64,000 nucleotides of DNA from Undaria pinnatifida (lineage: Eukaryota > Sar > Phaeophyceae > Laminariales > Alariaceae): positions 26,342,504-26,406,503 of the forward strand of contig JABAKD010000025.1 in NCBI GenBank assembly GCA_012845835.1. The letters are read 5' to 3'. Positions 45,660 to 57,165 of the stretch are shown piece after piece. Made by a program: the position numbers and the translations under genes. The notes under the pieces were generated by a model. It worked only from the letters and a program-made list of their open reading frames with translations, searched no databases and was not told where the DNA came from. How positions within the stretch are numbered: the first letter of the stretch is position 1; the number at the start of each line of letters is the position of its first letter.

Positions 45660-45811
45660 ATGCGAGAGCACGTGTTCGCGAAATTCGATACAAATGGGTG
45701 AGCATGAAGAAACGAAAAAGTTGGAATGCTGAGCCCTATGCGTGATAAAAACGAAGTCGCGTACCGGCGGGGAGAGGGGAAGACACCTGTGACCTTGGCT
45801 TGTCCAGGAAG
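45660..45811 (+). mobile_element. Family G SINE, diverged 3' half, plus strand
   Basis: AATGCTGAGCCCTATGCGTG, GATAAAAACGAAG, GAAGACACCTGTGACC and GGCTTGTCCAGGA. It is more diverged than the other copies. Confidence 0.65.
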
Positions 45812-46234
45812 TCGCTGAGAGTAAAACCTCTTACGAGTTGAGGTGGTGAGTTGAAAGTTTAAGGAAGTGGCGATAAAAACAAAAACAGGCACGAGTAGAG
45901 AAAGAGTCACGGGGCGAGCCACACCGAGCACACACGCATCAACCACCCCATGAAACACAATGTAGGTGGCTCCTTTTAAGGAACTCCATTACGTGGAAAG
46001 TATTATACGAAGTAGTGTTTGTCACCTCGTCGTATCCGGCGGGGGTTATCGTTATCCCCTGCTTTTGTGAGGAAGCGACCTCCCTTTCTTTCGAAACACA
46101 TCCGGATGAGTCAAGCAGCTACTACTTGGAGAAGCTTTAAAACACCCTAATGGTACCGTTGTGTTCCCGTGTTCGTGAGTGACTCGAGCTAGGCCCGGGA
46201 TAACCTGCATGCTATATAGCGTACCTGTGGCTAT

Positions 46235-46340
46235 TTTTGTTTTATCCTCCGGCGTACATGGGAAAAAGCAACTTATTAATGAAGCTCACCACACTTCCAC
46301 GTATTTTCGTTCATTTTTTTGTGTTCGCAATCCTGCGCCA
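46235..46340 (-). mobile_element. Family M retroposon end, diverged (copy 3)
   Basis: ATCCTCCGGCGTACATGGGA, then GAAGCTCACCACACTTCCAC and TATTTTCG. The T run is largely lost. Confidence 0.55.
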
Positions 46341-46455
46341 GCTGGCGTATTATATGCCTCCAGGGTACAACATAGCATCTTAACATTCAGAAAATTATGA
46401 TCGGTTCCCATAATATATTATTCGTCCACATTTTGTGCTACCATGTACCTTCACA

Positions 46456-46521
46456 TATGGCGTCGTGGGCAGGGCTTGGGCTTGGGGTCATGAGATCGCT
46501 GGTTCGATCCTCTCACCGTCC
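46456..46521 (+). repeat. tRNA-like sequence (SINE head or decayed tRNA)
   Basis: A-box-like TGGCGTCGTGGGCAGG and B-box-like GGTTCGATCC are 41 bases apart, with GGGGTCATGAGATCG between them. It resembles the PBS-to-T-arm part of family A (TGGCGTCGTCGGCAGG ... GGTTCGATCC). No matching 5' acceptor strand is present, so it is not an intact tRNA gene. Confidence 0.5.
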
Positions 46522-48311
46522 TAATTACATGCCAGGTACCAGGTACGTACTTCGAAGTATAGTGCAAAAATCAATTTCCCATTGGGATTTTCACCACCTG
46601 TCAGGAATCTGAAAGCCCTGCTCTGCCTATCTATCCCGGGATCCCCCGTCCCCCTCCAAGTCCATAGTTTTTGTATTTTGTACTATTTAACATGAAGGCT
46701 TCGAAGTTTTCGAGCGGAATTTTAACGCAGTGTGTGTATCAGGAGTGCTACTGCTGTACGTTCGATTCGTCTGTCATCGGCAGTCGGCAAAGCACAAACT
46801 ATTGATGTTTATCTTTGATTTGTCAGAAAAGCCGAAGTGGCTGCCTGAAAGTTTAATTAGTTTGATCGAAAGGCCGACATTGTTGCCTCGATTATTTTTT
46901 AGTGTGCCCAACAGCAACGCTCTCGACAAGAAAAAATGGCGGTTGAGAGGCCTGAAGCCCCTAGAGACAAACCTGTCCCAATGTTTCTAACCCCTTTGCC
47001 ACTGGAAACCCGTTTTGGGGGGCAAAAGTACTTGGATTTAGTGTAGGGAGGGGTTCGGGGCTCTAAAGGGGTTAAGGGCCGGTCCGATCGTGATCACTGG
47101 AAACATATACGGAGTTATATAGAAGTTTTAAAACATCCAGGGCTAGCCTTAACCCTATTTCCCTGATGCTCTCCCCAAATCTTGCGGGGGGTCGAGGCTG
47201 GAAGGGGCAGTCGCGCGGCTCAATGGTGTGTTTTTGGGGTAATAATTTTCGGCACAAGAACGGGTGACCTTACTTAACCTTCTGTTACCACTAAGAAAAA
47301 AACGGTTTTCTCTATGATTCCGAGTAGTTTGTCCGATACGTGCTGCGGTAGCGGTACTCCCATGTTTTTTCTGTATTCTAACCTCACTTGAGACCAGGCT
47401 ACGGACGGTACGAGGGGGTTACAATCGTTTTCACAAGTAGTGGGTTTTCATCGTCATCACCACCCACCCACACGACGAGTGAATCTATACCTCACGGAAA
47501 GAAACACTAACACTTCTTCAGAAGTTATTTTTTGGCGCACCGTAGATTTTACCTTTCTTTCCATTGCGCGTGCGTGTCGCAAAGTTAACACGCACACAGC
47601 AGCACGAACGTTTTAGATCGGGAGGGAACAGGGGGTCGCTCGAGCGAGAGCCCCCCAGCAGCTGCAACCCCCCCACCCCTCCAAGAGGGACCCCCCCGTC
47701 CTTGTCTTGGTGCTGAGGAGCTCTATATATACCCCATACCTCACTCCAACAAAACGCTAATTCAGAGAACATCAGTTAAAGTGTACCTGGTACCAGTTTT
47801 TTACTATGGATACTCCGACGAAACATATCCCGTTGTCTGAGCATACCAGATGTACCAGGGCGGTGGTAATCAATTTTCAACATATATATATATATATATA
47901 CAAGGATCGGACGGGGCCGCCTGAGGGCGGCCCCGTCCTGAAGTAGAGGCGCCCTGGTCTGAGGGCGAGGGTGGGAGATATATGAAAGTAGAGATGGTTG
48001 TAGTAAGGTATTGAACAGTATCGGGGGATACCAAGAGGGTGGCGCTGTGGTGGTTGATGGTGACGTACAGGGACGTCATCACGCCCGAATTTAGTGTGAT
48101 TCCTGAAAAAAGAAAAAAATATTAGTAGGCAACAACATTGATTAAATAAATGCACTCTGTTGCATTAACCGCATTGAAGACGAAGGCAAGCAGACGCGAA
48201 AAAATGAACGGAACTGGTACTGCAGCAGTTGACAGCAGGGAAAGTTTGACTTCGCAACACAAAGAAGATGTCTGTCCCTCCCCTCCGTCTCTCTCCCTTC
48301 CCTTTCTCCGT
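46522..48311. other. Intronic stretch with a family J fragment and a GC-rich hairpin
   Basis: Bases 47005-47090 hold family J (AAACCCGTTTTGGGG, TGTAGGGAGGGGTTCGGGGC). A 13-bp-stem hairpin lies at 47909-47938. No coding region was recognised; a frame at 46730-46990 has no family motif. Confidence 0.4.
47909..47938. repeat. GC-rich perfect hairpin, 13-bp stem
   Basis: GGACGGGGCCGCC, loop TGAG, GGCGGCCCCGTCC. It lies just after an (AT)n run (47882-47900). Its function is unknown. Confidence 0.9.
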
Positions 48312-49772
48312 CAGGACCACAGGTGTACCGCTGCACTGTCGTATTGATACTCTGTATGCTGCCGTTATAGATTGGTCTGTACGTGCTGCTCCACTGCTGT
48401 TGTACTGCTGTTGTACTGCTGTGATGATGGGGTGCGACCGTCCAATTCGCTCCGTACCGTCTCTTTCCGATAGACATGTGCCTGCATTTTTATCTCACCG
48501 AGTTTGTGTAATCGTACTCTTTGTCTTACCGAGTTCGGGTCCGAGTCCAACCCGTCGCCTAGCGACACCTTCTTTTTTTTTCAGTCAACAGGAGTTGCCT
48601 AGCGACACCTCCTTCCTACGGGCACTGCAGCTTGCAGCAAAAGTTTTCTTCATCGTACTCCTGTACCGTGTGAGTCTCAGTTACGGTATAAGTACCCGTC
48701 GACTCGCGGCCGCTATGGATTGGTCGGTACGTGCTGCTCCACTGCTGTTGTACTGCTGTTGTACTACTGCTGTGATGGTGGGGTGCGACCGTCCAAGTGG
48801 CTCCGTACTGTCTTTTTGCCCGTAGACATATAGACTTATACGGTACACGAGTACGATGCAGAAAACTTTTGCTGCAAACTGCAGTACCCGTGAGAAGGAG
48901 GTGTGCGAAATTGAAGAACCGCCCAACACTCTGGAGAAGAAGCTGCCGCTAGTCGACGGGTATACCGCAAAACTGCCAAATTAGAAAAGCACACTATAGT
49001 CGAAAGGAGAAGCTGCCGCGAGTCGATGGGTTATTTTACCGCACGCAACTGAGACTCTTACGGTAATAGGAGTACGGTGGAGAGAACTTTTTTTGCTGCA
49101 AACTGCAGTGCCCGTAAGAAGGAGGTGTCGCTAGGCAACTCCTGTTGACTGGAAAAAAAGAAGGTGTCGCTAGGCGAGGGGTTGGACTTGGACCCGACCT
49201 CGGAAAGACAATGAGTACGACACGAACTCGGTAGGACAAAAATGAAGGCACATGTCTACGGGCAAAAAGACAGTACGGAGCCACTTGGACGGTCGCACCC
49301 CACCATCACAGCAGTAGTACAACAGCAGTACAACAGCAGTGGAGCAGCACGTACCGACCAATCCATAGCGGCCGCGAGTCGACGGGTACTTATACCGTAA
49401 CTGAGACTCATACGGTACAGGAGTACGATGAAGAAAACTTTTGCTGCAAGCTGCAGTGCCCGTAGGAAGGAGGTGTCGCTAGGCAACTCCTGTTGACTGA
49501 AAAAGAAGAAGGTGTCGCTAGGCGACGGGTTGGACTCGGACCCGAACTCGGTAAGACAACGAGTACGATTACACAAACTCGGTGAGATAAAAATGCAGGC
49601 ACATGTCTATCGGAAAGAGACGGTACGGAGCGAATTGGACGGTCGCACCCCATCATCACAGCAGTACATACAACAGCAGTACAACAGCAGTGGAGCAGCA
49701 CGTACAGACCAATCTATAACGGCAGCATACAGAGTATCAATACGGCAGTGCAGCGATACACCTGTGGTCCTG
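48312..49772. repeat. Large inverted repeat, arms of about 520 bp
   Basis: Left arm about 48312-48830 and right arm about 49250-49772 are near-identical reverse complements. Outer ends are CAGGACCACAGGTGTA and TACACCTGTGGTCCTG; inner ends are CCCGTAGACAT and ATGTCTACGGGC. Each arm contains a degenerate internal duplication (GTACGTGCTGCTCCACTGCT twice, about 350 bp apart). The spacer of about 420 bp holds further diverged copies of the arm sequence. Overlapping open frames on both strands mirror each other and carry no known domain. It is fold-back-element-like. Confidence 0.88.
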
Positions 49773-50120
49773 TGGTACGCCAGGAGCTGGGTGGGATTTG
49801 CACTTTTTTTACGATTCTCTACCTTTCGGGGAAGATCGCTAGCCGTCCCCGGGAGAGACTTCTCATGCCCCGCGCTCGCGGAGTTGGGACTCGTCGGCGT
49901 GCCTGAACACCGTGCCGTGATGGAAAAACTTTGTAGAGCACGCCCAGCCCTTTCAAGTTCTTTCAACTTGTAAGGGCGCGTAGAGGTGAAGGGTTCCTTT
50001 ACTATACTGTTTTCAGAGTAGGCTAAGTTGCGCCGCTTCGCTCTGGTCAGCCGCGTTCTGCTCTCTCGTTAGCCCTCAGCCTAAAACGTCATCCTAGGTA
50101 CCCATATTTTTTTCCGCACA
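49773..50120. other. Intronic stretch without recognised features
   Basis: Moderately GC-rich, with no repeat family seen. Confidence 0.35.
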
Positions 50121-50407
50121 CTTTTACTTTCCAGCTTCTGGACAAGCCGTGGTCACAGGTGTCGTCCCTTCTCCCCCCCGGTTCTTGCCTTCATTTTTTT
50201 ATCGCGCATAGGGTTCAGCAATCCCACTGCTCGTCGATTTTTCATCGAGTGTTGCTAACTCACGCTCTCGCGCTTTCCGCAAGTCAAATTGTGCACAAGA
50301 AAAAGTCCCAACGAATTTATACGAGTATGCTCTCGGCGGGGCTCGAACTCACGAAACTGACCTATACCAGGCTCGAAGATAACCTGATACGCCACCGGGG
50401 CGACCGT
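50121..50407 (-). mobile_element. Family G tRNA-headed SINE (copy 5)
   Basis: Head at about 50407 (CGGTCGCCCCGGTGGCGTAT), B-box-like GAGTTCGAGCCC, body CTTGCGGAAAGCGCGAGAG, 3' end GGACAAGCCGTGG on the plus strand at 50140. It is the cleanest full-length copy together with 42905-43199. Confidence 0.85.
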
Positions 50408-50714
50408 CTATACAAGTACTTGGAAGTATTAATCATCGCATTATCGCATCATCGCATTCCAACCATTTGGGGCTAAGGAGCCTCTCGGGCGTCATTCTTA
50501 GAAGGTATGTTAGCCCGCAGCAGTCAACAGCAGGTGCTTCGTACCCCTTTTGTGGTACGCCTCGTAGCTCGAACGGGGGTGCAGTCCTGAAGGGCTTGGG
50601 GCCAGCCTTGAGAAATCAGACCGAAACGACCTGCAGGCAGGATATTTTTCGGCCGGCTCGTTCTGTGCGTTTTTGGTCGCGTCGTGTGTGGGACTGCTGC
50701 TGTGCCCGAAAGCA

Positions 50715-51010
50715 TGTTCTTTCGAGAACGCTTGACTCTATGACCAAGTTAAAGTCGGGGAAACTTTTGGTAACCCCGCTCCTCATGACCTTTCGGAAAT
50801 CCTTGACTCTACTATCAAGTTAAAGTCGGGGAAACTTTTGGTAACCTCGCTCCGTCCTTTCGGAAACCCTTGACTCTACTATCAAGTTAAAGTCGGGGAA
50901 ACCTTTTGGTAACCCCGCTCCTCATGTCCTTTCGGAAACCCATGACTCTACTATTATTATCAAGTTAAAGTCGGGGAAACTTTTGGTAACCCTCCTCCCC
51001 CCCCCCCCAT
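50715..51010. repeat. Tandem array of about 70-85 bp units
   Basis: Four to five units contain TTGACTCTACTATCAAGTTA, AAGTCGGGGAAACTTTTGGT, AACCCCGCTCC and CCTTTCGGAAACCC. The last unit decays into a C run and family J-like sequence (CCATTTTTGGGGGGCACAGA). Confidence 0.9.
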
Positions 51011-51312
51011 CAAGTTAAAGCCTGGGGTAGTTTTGTGAACCCGTTTAGAGCTCCACCCATTTTTGGGGGGCACAGACTACTTGAAATTAGTGTGGGATAA
51101 CTTTCGCAGTGGGAACAGAGTTTGTACTGTATTGCGTACAGCTGTAAGTCGGCAAGATTTCACGACTAACGACTAATCGGTAGGTGCCCCTAGCCGACTA
51201 TCTGGCTTTAGCCGGCAACTCGGCTGATGATTCCAGCTGATGCCCAGCCGACTTGCCGCCATAAGTCGGGCGAGCGGAGCGAACCAAATTAGCCTCCCCC
51301 GATCGGTGGCGG

Positions 51313-51630
51313 GGGGGGGAGGGCGTACTCATTTGTTTCGCTGGCCTTAGTCATTTGACCATTGACCACGCATCCCTTTCGAGACGGAGCACCGTTCCTA
51401 CACCTAATAGACACCTCCAACATTTGGGCGCTCATTACGCTTCTTCCATCTGTTGCATAGAAACTGTTTGCTTATTATCCTATCCCCGTCCTGTTTCGCC
51501 GTCTGCGGCCACCATCTATCTACTAGGATAGCGATCGTTTTCTCGCAACTCTCTAGTCTACCAAACTCTTCAACGTTACACAAACGTCTAATTTCCTCAT
51601 CTCCTTCATTAACGCATCCCGTTCCTCAAT
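51313..51630 (-). pseudogene. Non-LTR reverse transcriptase 3' fragment (minus strand)
   Basis: Minus-strand translation gives ERDALMKEMRKLDVC and, in shifted frames, GRLE, KTIAIL-like, RWWPQTAKQDGDR, KQFLC, WKKRNERPNVGG and RNGAPSRKGCVVNGQ. The same blocks in the same order occur at 55500-56125. Frameshifts and stops show decay. Only the region after the polymerase domain is represented. Confidence 0.6.
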
Positions 51631-52163
51631 TTCGACGGTGGTATTTTCCACGCTCGTGTGACCGAATCTCCGTGTCCCGTCTGACGACCGGAATCTCCCG
51701 AAAAAGAACGAACCGAAGAACGGTCGAGTTATCTTTGTTCTGCTTCCCACCAGCGCGAGGTCCTACTTAGTAGCGAGAGCTGCAAATGGTAACGCACAAA
51801 CGCTCCTGCCCTGCCGATGCGATAACGTGCAGTCCACCCGCTATTACGGCTAGTTCTCTAGGCCACCGGCGGCTCTCGCTGATTGTACCTGTGCAACACT
51901 GAATTGGAGCAGGGTGCCAAGCTGATGTTTGTCCCAGTGGAAGGAGCAGGGTAGAAGTGTTGACCAATTAAAATGTAGGTACGTGGTCTATGCGATTGGG
52001 CACCCTGTGTCATCCTTGAACACTATATTATGATTGATAGCACGGCGGACTGCACATATGAAAGTGCTGCAATCAGTGCGTTGGAAACGGGCGCGGTCCT
52101 GCTCTACACTCGCAACTGACCCGCGCCAGTTAACTTTGCACAGCTCGGCCAGGTGGTGGTTTA

Positions 52164-52376
52164 GATCAAAATAGATCCTAACATCCAAACGCAGATATAT
52201 CCCTGGTGTATATGATGATCTGTGTGGTCTGTAGATCATGTTGTCGGGTGGGGGGGGCATACGATCTGCATGATCTAGCACATGTTTTCTGGGTTGGACC
52301 TGTACTTCACAGATCCTATATGTCAGATCACAATGGCAGCTACCGGATCTAGATCGCCTAGATCGTGATCTGTCTG
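52164..52376. repeat. GATC-dense patch
   Basis: GATC occurs 12 times in about 210 bases, including GGATCTAGATCGCC and TAGATCGTGATCTG. It is not a simple tandem repeat: spacing is irregular and the sequences between differ. Confidence 0.75.
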
Positions 52377-53419
52377 AGGTGTAAGACTTTAGGTATGCTC
52401 GTTCATCCCCATAGGAGGACCAAATACCCCGCGGGTAGACGAGGGGGGTCTGGGGATGTTATGGTGCTATATCCAGAAGTTAGCCATCCCTCGCTAGGGG
52501 AGCAGCAGATTTTAAGTTTTTTCTGAGCTCCTGACAAGAGGGGGAGGTGAATATCTCACCCCCGAAACATTCCTTGGAAGGCGTTCGTTCGCCCAACCCG
52601 ACCGACACTTGTATGCCGTAGAAGTACACTTGTCTTATCATACATGGAACGAATTATACTCGGAAAAACATATGGTATCATGCTAACCGGTAGTTCCACG
52701 CTTGAGACCCAAAAAGTGCAAACCCTGCCGTGGTATGACTCAACGGGGGGGGGGGATACGAAGACCAAGTGCCTCGATGTTCGGAGGGGCGGGGTGCTAT
52801 GGTGCTTGACGCATGTTCAGAACGGGGGGGGTTAATGGGTTAGTGCGGCCTACCCTCGGTGGGTAGACAAATTGGTTTACATGTAGCCTTAAGGTTATTT
52901 TTTTTTCCAAGTACCGCTGTAGACCTGGAACCATGTTACTTTTGGGAAACCTAGCCGTAGTTGGATTTGTGTAGTACGTACGGGAATGTGTACAAGGGGT
53001 CAACATTTTTAAACCACTGCATTCCTCTCAAGAGCTCACGGTTCGCGAATAGTATCGGTATATTTACTCCCCGAAGCGTTCGCGAGGCTACAAATCTGTC
53101 CTTTGGTATAATACGTAGGTGGTGGATGGTACGCTTCCAAATAACCCGTGGTCACAGATTAGATTCAGGTGAATATGTCCGTGTCACCATTAATGTTGTG
53201 GGAATAATTTCACCATCGATGCGGCGAAAAACAACCGACACTAGTTATCCTGGTGGTTTGGTTGTCCCACCGAAGCGTGGAGACAGTTTTTTTATATAGC
53301 TGCTGCCGAGGGGTTAATGCGAGATCAACGGTGCTTTTTACGAGTTTGTATGGATGGTGGTCTTTATTTTCTGTTGGCTCGTCGTTTTTGTGACCGACAT
53401 GCACGCTGTGGACATTCTC
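52377..53419. other. Intronic stretch without recognised features
   Basis: No repeat family was recognised. G runs lie at 52745 and 52825. Open frames to 112 codons show no known motif. Confidence 0.35.
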
Positions 53420-53780
53420 GGGTGACTACAAGTATCGTATTTGAAGTAAGAAAACACCCCGTGTTATTCTTATTTCGCGTTTTTTACCTTATTTATCCGC
53501 CGGGATGGCTTCCTGACTACCGTATTTGAAACAAGAAGCCACCCCGGGTGATTATTATTTCGCCATTTTTGCCTTTTTTATCACCCAGGGTGGTTCCCTG
53601 GCTACCGTAATTGACCGTCAGAAATTCCCCCAGGTGATAACTGTTTCGCGTTTTGCTTCTTTTTATCACCCGGGGTGGTTTCCTCACTACCATAGTATTT
53701 GCCGTAAGAATGCCCCCCCGGGTGACTTGTGTTTCGCGTCTTCTTTTTTTTGTCACCCAGGGTGGTTTCCTGTGTTGTAG
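53420..53780. repeat. Tandem array of palindromic units of about 85-90 bp
   Basis: About four units. Each has an inverted pair such as CCACCCCGGGTGAT ... ATCACCCAGGGTGG separated by a pyrimidine-rich loop (TTTCGCGTTTT-like), joined by CTNACTACCGTATTTGNNGT-type linkers. Each unit can fold on itself. Confidence 0.85.
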
Positions 53781-54235
53781 GGTGATATCTAAGAGAAATA
53801 TGGTATATGACGTCAATTTCGGTAACATCTTGTGGCTGGGAACGTCTGTGGTCGGACCTTGTGCAGCATTAGCCCTGGCGTCTATTTTTGATTGCAGGGA
53901 TATCACAGGGGGTAGAACCAAGAGCTATTGATAACGGGTGAAAACCAAAAATGTGGCATCACGACGAAAAACGCCTTATTTTGTTCCATCCCGGTTGGCG
54001 GGGGGCGGGGAGGGAGGGAGGAGTGACATTGTTGGGCGTCATGGGTGTGCGTCTAGGCGTGCGTCCTGACCTCGCAGCACTCCCACGAAAGGTTTTTGTT
54101 GCACTATGTACGTATGAATACCAGGTGCAGTGCACTTCGACGAGAGTCAACGAGGGAAGAAAATGCTGAATTCTTCTCGCCATAAAAAAGAAAGGCACGT
54201 ACCGTAGCGGGGAGGGGGGAGGAGGGCCCGCTAGG

Positions 54236-54485
54236 CGCGTGCTACGATAGACGTGTGCTATTTTTTTTCCGAGGTTCCTCAGTCTCCCAAAAGATGGTTT
54301 CGGAGAAAAAAATAAAACTGCTAGGGGTTACCGGATAAAAAATCCAAGGGCCTAGGTATACAACGAGAATCACGAAAAAAAAAATGCCTATTATTTATTT
54401 ATTTTCCGACGATTTTGGGTTCAGGGACCCCGTCATTCAGAAAACATTTTCGCCAAAAAAAGGTATACCTCAATCGTAGCACGCG
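54236..54485. mobile_element. Family K terminal-inverted-repeat element (copy 2)
   Basis: Starts CGCGTGCTACGATAGACG and ends CCTCAATCGTAGCACGCG. The 250-bp body shares ATACAACGAGAATCA, CCGTCATTCAGAAAACATTT and CGCCAAAAAA with 10103-10367 and, in part, with 170-350. No transposase is present. Confidence 0.7.
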
Positions 54486-55499
54486 TCGATATGTGACCCC
54501 GGATCTGAGTTACTACAAGGAGGGAGCGCGAGTGCAGTGCGAGGATAATATATCGGATAAAAAAAAAGGTGGGTATCTCGATTTAAGAGCGCCCAGGATG
54601 ATAGCGTTCTAGACCAAAGAGCGGTCCAATTGGTATGTCCCGCCTATACTAGAAAGCTATATATATTCCCAGTGTAGGTAAAAGAGCAGGGTGTAGCTAA
54701 GAGAGCTTGGTTCGGCTTGACACGGGGCGCTCTTGAATCGGGGTACCCACTCTGTAATATTGTTTTGTTTGGGCTTTAACGTCGGACACTCACAAACATC
54801 TCCTAGAAATAAATGGAAAACCTGAAGCCTAAAACCACAAGGAAACCTATATAGTGGTGGTGCACGGTTTGTTTTCTTATGATTTAATCGACCTGTGCAC
54901 GGAAACTATAAAACCCGGGACAAACGTTACCTAGTACTTTGTATCTTACACTTGACCAACCTGGTATGTTGGACCAATGCAAGTACCCGATACTTACTCT
55001 ACTGCAGATCAGCCCTGGCAAAAGGGTGTATGACTGCCGGCGCCCTTGACTATTGCCTATGCAACCGCTACTGACCGCCTTTTTGATTTTCCGCGGCGGC
55101 AGTCGCACTGCAACAAAACCCTTACCCCATCTACGCGAGCCATATTACTAAATGACTCTCCCCCCCCTCCCTTACCCCCGTTGGTTGCGTCCCCCAACCC
55201 TCGCGCCGGCGGCTTATGTGGGGCGTGTTGCGACGCCATGTCAACTTGCGGCATCACTAACATAACCATGACCATCTCACCGTCACCGCCGCTACCACCA
55301 CAACCCACCAACACCAACACCGACCTCACTACGATCACCACCACCACCTCCGCTTTCGACACCGCCGCCACTATTACCCCTCCCCCCCCCCCCCCCCAAC
55401 CACCACCACCAACGCTATCGACACCCCCCCCCCTCCCTCCCCCCCCCCCCCTAGCGCTGAGAAATAAGATGAACGACGAGAAGCACGTATAGATATACG
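54486..55499. other. Intronic stretch without recognised features
   Basis: Bases 55240-55460 are rich in ACC/CCA runs (low complexity). The Pro/Thr-rich frames there are not supported as coding. Confidence 0.35.
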
Positions 55500-56125
55500 G
55501 GGGGTTGAGGGAAGATATTGAAATGAAAACGTATCTGCACGGCCCAATGGACTACGCGAAAAAGCTGAAACAGCGGTTTTGTATAGGGGACCTGGACCTA
55601 CCAGAAAGAAGACATATACCAGTAGTCGGGAGGAAGATGACGTGGCTACAAATATGTGCCCGTGTGGCACGAAAAAGCTGAAACAGGGGTTTCGTGCAGG
55701 GGACCTGGACCTACCAGAAAGAAGAAAGAGATATACCAGTAGTCGGGAGGAGGAGGACGTGGCTACAAATATGTGCCCGTGTGGCACAACCATAGAGAGT
55801 AGGACTCACATAGTAGGAGAATGTGGAACATACAAGGAGGAACGGGATGCGTTAGAGGAGGGGGTGAGGAATTAGAGGTATGTGACATGAAATAGTTTGG
55901 TAGACTAGAGAGTAGCGAGAAAACGATCGCTATCCTAGGAGATAGATGGTAGCCGCGGACGGCGAAACAGGACGGGGATAGGATATGCAAACAGTTTCTA
56001 TGTAATATATGGAAGAAGCGTAATGAGCGCCCAAATGTTGGAGGTGTCTCTATTAGCAGTAGGAACAGTGCTCCGTCTCGAAAGGGACGCGTGGTCAATG
56101 GTCAAGTGACTTAGACAAGCAACAA
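55500..56125 (+). pseudogene. Non-LTR reverse transcriptase C-terminal fragment, zinc-binding region
   Basis: The segment encodes LREDIEMKTYLHGPMDYA, then DLDLPERRKRYTSSREEEDV, then the zinc-binding motif CPCGTTIESRTHIVGECGTY (C-x-C, H, C) followed by KEERDALEE, typical of the region after the polymerase domain in non-LTR elements. WKKRNERPNVGG follows in another frame. A 113-bp tandem duplication (start near 55561, second copy near 55674) and several stops break it. It ends about 150 bp before exon 2. Confidence 0.68.
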
Positions 56126-56274
56126 ATGAGTTCGCCCCCCACCCTCGGCAAGCAACAAATGAGTTCGCCCCCCACCCTCCCCCTCCTTCCCCATCCTCCC
56201 CCTCCCCTAACCCCCCCCGCCCCCTCTCCTCCTCCACCGCCCCCCCTCGCTGCCTTTCCACGACATGACCACAG

Positions 56275-56468
56275 TTGCGGGGAGTTTGTGGTGGCCCTTT
56301 GCGGGCAGGACGGGTGCTACGACCCGGGAACGGGCGATTATGATGTCGTTATGCCTGCTGACACGGTGCCCGGAGCGTACAACCTTTACGTTGAGGAGCT
56401 GGGCGAGAATGGGCCCTGGGATTGCGCGAAGTTTGACGTATCAGTGGACCCCTTGGCGCCAACACCAG
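56275..56468 (+). CDS. Exon 2: completion of the second Cys-patterned domain
   Basis: The acceptor CCACAG|T follows a pyrimidine tract of about 90 bases. The first base completes the split Ser codon. The exon (residues about 260-325) reads CGEFVVALCGQDGCYDPG, DYDVVMPADTVPGAYNLYV and CAKFDVSVDPLAP, paralleling domain 1 (SLC, GC.D, YDLVLP, Y.IRV, C..F.V). The donor CCAG|GTACAT is at 56469, phase 1. A partial copy of its last 40 bases lies at 57926. Confidence 0.78.
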
Positions 56469-56949
56469 GTACATATTTTTTTTGCGTGCTATGTATGTTC
56501 CACTTTGATACTGCTGTGAATCTTTCAGCGAGGTAGATTATACGCCTCGAAGGCTGACCACGCTGTTTCCTTGCCAACGAGAGAGAGCCTTGTCAACGGC
56601 CGTCGATTTTAGTGTTTTTCATAAGTAGTAAAAGGAAAGAAAGTCATGCGCATGCAGGTCGAAATCCGAGAAAAAAAAACCCGGTAACTTTTTTTTTTGT
56701 TCACCGGCGCTGTTTGCTGGTTCGAGGTTAGTTTTTTTTCCGGATATTCCGCTGTTTGTCTTTAGTTTTTTTTGTGTGCGTGTGTGTCTAGTGTATAGAC
56801 TATGAGACACCGGCTATGGTAGAGGTTCACCGGTTTTTTTCGAGGCTCTCCTCACTTACGAAGCACGTTTTTTTTCTTTTTTTTGTTAGAAACATGAAAG
56901 TACCACCCGATCTGAATGGCGGCGTCGCTTAAACCCAGTATATATACAA

Positions 56950-57165
56950 GTATTATGAAAATTAAAATACACTCCAGCTGTGAGATCGAATGTTTTGTCG
57001 GTACTCATCTTTGCAAGCTGTGTGTGATACTCCGATCGCGCGTATTACGGGTTGTGTATCCTCATCAAGGATATAGCTCGGCGACTCCCCTTGCAACTGC
57101 AGTGTAGCTATCAGGGTCAACAGGGCGATGTTAGTCAGTCTGTGCGCGGAAACTATAATATATAT
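56950..57165 (-). mobile_element. Family F copy in intron 2
   Basis: AAAATTAAAATACACTCCAG, CTCATCTTTGCAAGCTGTGT, GGATATAGCTCGGCGACTCC and AGCTATCAGGGTCAACAGGG. It is truncated before the C-rich/G-rich body. Confidence 0.75.

Larger units (their letters stand above)
31015..56274 (+). other. Giant intron 1 (about 25.3 kb) of the secreted-protein gene
   Basis: It is bounded by GTGCGT and, after a long pyrimidine tract (56161-56255), ACGACATGACCACAG. Joining the ends turns the split codon AG|T into Ser and continues the second domain with CGEFVVALCGQDGC, matching the first domain's Cys spacing. The intron holds SINEs, LTR elements, minisatellites, a 1.4-kb inverted repeat, a MITE and a reverse-transcriptase fragment. 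No additional exon was recognised, but small ones cannot be excluded. Confidence 0.75.

Noticed and set aside
46456-46521. Intact tRNA gene
   Set aside because: A- and B-box-like words are present but no 5' acceptor strand pairs with the 3' end and no proper anticodon stem forms.
48268-49973. Several frames of 100-185 residues with Cys/Leu-rich repeats
   Set aside because: They mirror each other across the arms of the inverted repeat and have no recognisable domain.
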